Part shown: piece by piece, positions 61,854 to 64,000 of the stretch
Layout of the letters: the number at the start of each line of letters is the position of its first letter
Numbering within the stretch: the stretch's first letter is position 1
Assembly: GCF_046044395.1 (NCBI RefSeq)
Contig: NZ_JBJUSG010000002.1
Location: forward strand, 6,970-70,969
Direction: 5' to 3'
DNA length: 64,000 nucleotides
DNA from: Magnetominusculus dajiuhuensis
GTDB lineage: Bacteria > Nitrospirota > Thermodesulfovibrionia > Thermodesulfovibrionales > Magnetobacteriaceae
Notes under the pieces: model-generated
Database searches by the model: none
What the model was told of the DNA's origin: nothing
The model's input: the letters and a program-made list of their open reading frames with translations, nothing else
Program-made: the position numbers and the translations under genes

Positions 61854-63974
61854 TTAACTTTGCTCTGACAATGGCCCGAACATAACCATGTATTGCTCGT
61901 AGGAGACGGTTCTTACGCCGAGGGCGCGCGCCTTGTCGAGTTTCGAGCCTGGGGACTCTCCGGCTATGAGGCAGGTGGTCTGCTTTGATACCGAGGCAGA
62001 GACTGTCCCGCCCGCGCGGCGAATTTGTCCTTCGACATCCTTACGAGACACAGGCAGTGTGCCGGTGATAACAAACGTGAGCTTGGCGAGCCTCCGCCCG
62101 GAGTCTTTAGTGCCGGTGTCCTTATTTTCCGCGGTGCCGAAATCAGGGTTTGTTATTGTCAACCCCAGTGTCTTGAGCGTCTCTATCGTCTCTATATTTC
62201 CCGCATCTGAAAAGAACTCCGAGACCGCCGAGGATGTCTTATCTCCCATTTGTTTTATCAAGCTGAGGGCATCGGCCTTTACACCGTACAGTGCTTCGAT
62301 GGTTTCATAGTGTTGCGCTATGAGCCGTGAGGCAAACTCACCGGAGTGCCGAACTCCGAGGGCAAAGATGAAACGAGCCAGTGTTGTAGTCTTGCTCTTT
62401 TCTATGGCCTGAATGAGATTAACCGCTGACTTTTCGGCGAATCGAGGGAGTTTTTCGAGGTCTTCTTGTGTGAGCCTGAAAATGTCTGTGAAATCTTTGA
62501 CGAGGCCGCTTTCAAAGAGGGCGACGGCGATTTTCTCTCCAAGACCGTCAATGTTGAGCGCCGGGCGTGAGGCGAAGTGAATGATACGACCCTGAAGCTG
62601 CGGCGGGCAGTTCAGCCCGACACACCTGAGCACTGCCCCCCCATCTTCCCTTACAGCCTTTGAGCCGCACTCAGGGCATACCACCGGCTCGGCAACCTCT
62701 ATGTCTGATGATGCGCCATGTGAGAGTACACATACGATATGGGGGATGACATCCCCTGCACGTTCGACTATGACGGTATCGCCCGTGCGAACGTCCATTC
62801 GCCTGATTTCGTCCCAATTGTGAAGCGTTGACCGCGACACTGTGACCCCACCCACAGAGACTGGCTCAAGTATAGCAACCGGTGTAATGACGCCCGTCCT
62901 GCCGATGCTTGGGACGATATTCAAAATGCGTGTTTGTGCCTGGTGTGCCTGATATTTAAAGGCGGCAGCCCAGCGCGGCGACCTCGTTTTGTCGCCCAGC
63001 CGTTGTCTGAGTGCGAAATCATCAACTTTAACCACAACGCCGTCTATGTTAAATGGGAGAGTTGCCCTTGCGGCGTCCATTTCTCTTATATATTCGATGG
63101 CCTCGTGGATGTCCTTAGCTGGTTGAAAGCGATAGGGTGTGGGAAAGAGGTGTTTTTTCAGCCAGCTTATGAGTTCTGTCTGAGAGGAGAGCGTTAGTCC
63201 TTTGATTATTCCCGTGCCGTAGCAGGTGATGCGGAGTTTCCTCTCTGCCGTAACTGAGGGGTCAAGCTGCCTGACGGCACCGGCGGCGGCGTTACGTGGA
63301 TTGGCAAACAAGGGCTTACCGCCTTCCATACGGCCTTCGTTGAGCGCGTCGAAGTCCGCCTTAGTCATATATATCTCGCCGCGTATTTCAATAAGCTCAG
63401 GGACGTCATCGCCGGAGATAGACAGGGGGACGGTCTTAATGGTCATTACGTTTTGCGTAACATCCTCGCCGGTTGTGCCGTTACCGCGCGTTGCCGCCCT
63501 GATAAGACGGCCGTTTTCATAGGTAAGCTCAACGGCAAGCCCGTCGTATTTTGGTTCGGCGGTATAGGCAACATCGGCAGTCTCTATAATATCTCTGACG
63601 CGCTGGTCAAAGGCGAGCACCTCGTCAAACGTAAAAATATCATCAAGCGACAGCATAGGGATGGAGTGGACTGCCTTGTCGAACTTATCTAACGGCGGGG
63701 CGCCGACCCTTAGAGATGGTGAGTTGGGGGGTGTATAGCCGGAGCCTCCTTCTAATTCAAGCAGAAGCCGAAACATGCTGTCATACTCTTCATCAGAGAT
63801 TTCAGGGGCGTCAAGGACATGATACTCATAGTTGCAGCGGTTGAGCTGTTCAACGAGCCTGTCAATTTGAGCCTTCGTATCGTCTACACGTTTTTCCACG
63901 GCATAGTATATCACGAAGGGGCAGGAAGTTGCATCGGGGGCGGCAGTCCCAAGCTCCGATATAGAAATTTGCAC
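61854..63974 (-). CDS. ligA: NAD-dependent DNA ligase LigA
   Basis: DNA ligase of 706 residues as read from GTG at 63974. Adenylation domain with the active-site Lys142 in TAEPKYDGLAVEL and ahead of it the Ia domain YEYHVLDAPEISDEEYD; an OB-fold part; a zinc finger CPECGSKAVREDGGAVLRC plus a further Cys; helix-hairpin-helix repeats; and a C-terminal BRCT domain (LTFVITGTLPVSRKDVEGQI). Family members are about 670 residues, and the first ~25 residues do not look native, so the true start may be GTG at 63914 or 63899. No Shine-Dalgarno is clear for any of them. Convergent with the S24 repressor gene. Confidence 0.96.
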   Translation of the reverse strand: MQISISELGTAAPDATSCPFVIYYAVEKRVDDTKAQIDRLVEQLNRCNYEYHVLDAPEISDEEYDSMFRLLLELEGGSGYTPPNSPSLRVGAPPLDKFDKAVHSIPMLSLDDIFTFDEVLAFDQRVRDIIETADVAYTAEPKYDGLAVELTYENGRLIRAATRGNGTTGEDVTQNVMTIKTVPLSISGDDVPELIEIRGEIYMTKADFDALNEGRMEGGKPLFANPRNAAAGAVRQLDPSVTAERKLRITCYGTGIIKGLTLSSQTELISWLKKHLFPTPYRFQPAKDIHEAIEYIREMDAARATLPFNIDGVVVKVDDFALRQRLGDKTRSPRWAAAFKYQAHQAQTRILNIVPSIGRTGVITPVAILEPVSVGGVTVSRSTLHNWDEIRRMDVRTGDTVIVERAGDVIPHIVCVLSHGASSDIEVAEPVVCPECGSKAVREDGGAVLRCVGLNCPPQLQGRIIHFASRPALNIDGLGEKIAVALFESGLVKDFTDIFRLTQEDLEKLPRFAEKSAVNLIQAIEKSKTTTLARFIFALGVRHSGEFASRLIAQHYETIEALYGVKADALSLIKQMGDKTSSAVSEFFSDAGNIETIETLKTLGLTITNPDFGTAENKDTGTKDSGRRLAKLTFVITGTLPVSRKDVEGQIRRAGGTVSASVSKQTTCLIAGESPGSKLDKARALGVRTVSYEQYMVMFGPLSEQS

Positions 63975-64000
63975 CTATTGATAAAAGGGTTTTTGAAAGC

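Overview
The window looks like a chromosomal segment of an anaerobic or facultatively anaerobic diderm bacterium of moderate GC. BamA, TamB and a SurA-like protein show an outer membrane. Tetraheme cytochromes, dicluster ferredoxins and NrfD-type quinone proteins point to anaerobic respiration. A methyl-accepting chemotaxis protein, an HD-GYP regulator and several two-component systems show rich signalling. Gene content and style suggest Nitrospirota (Thermodesulfovibrio or magnetotactic Nitrospirota-like) or a relative such as Desulfobacterota. This is inference from content; no rRNA gene is present to fix it.

Layout. 1-9.3 kb: a sensor kinase (cut by the window edge) coupled to a PhnD-like lipoprotein, a class V aminotransferase, a TMTC-like membrane protein with TPRs, a large HD-GYP response regulator and a Cache-domain chemoreceptor. 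9.4-17.3 kb: the heat-shock block groES-groEL (behind a CIRCE operator) and hrcA-grpE-dnaK-dnaJ-rsmE. 17.3-22.8 kb: a CBS protein and a surface-polysaccharide group (GT39-like protein, methyltransferase, nucleotide-sugar dehydrogenase). 23.2-32.9 kb: an envelope operon glnD-tamB-bamA-surA-like; its BamA appears to have seven POTRA domains. 32.9-33.7 kb: smpB and tmRNA. 34.0-40.6 kb: a roughly 2,100-residue secreted repeat protein preceded by a leader peptide and a possibly structured 5' leader.

40.7-47.1 kb: two consecutive modules, each tetraheme cytochrome c + four-cluster FeS protein + NrfD membrane protein, behind a consensus promoter and followed by an atpZ-atpI pair with no ATP synthase genes after it. 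47.2-57.0 kb: a NarL-type two-component pair, divergent from a run of USP-like membrane protein, TauE/SafE transporter, stand-alone receiver protein, and two paralogous PEP-synthase-like proteins. The latter keep the ATP-grasp and phosphohistidine domains but have a different C-terminal domain where the PEP/pyruvate barrel should be. This is the best candidate for an undescribed system. 57.3-64 kb: a CHASE2 Ser/Thr kinase, small zinc-ribbon and HTH-like proteins, an S24 repressor with a palindromic operator candidate, and ligA.

The intergenic spaces carry several non-autonomous repeat families: a composite MITE-like element (two full copies plus one core-only copy), a 120-130 bp repeat in two inverted copies, and the common GGATTCC-GGAATGAC hairpin. 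An inverted duplication of a short coding start lies at 23.0-23.1 kb. No tRNA, rRNA, CRISPR array or transposase gene was seen.
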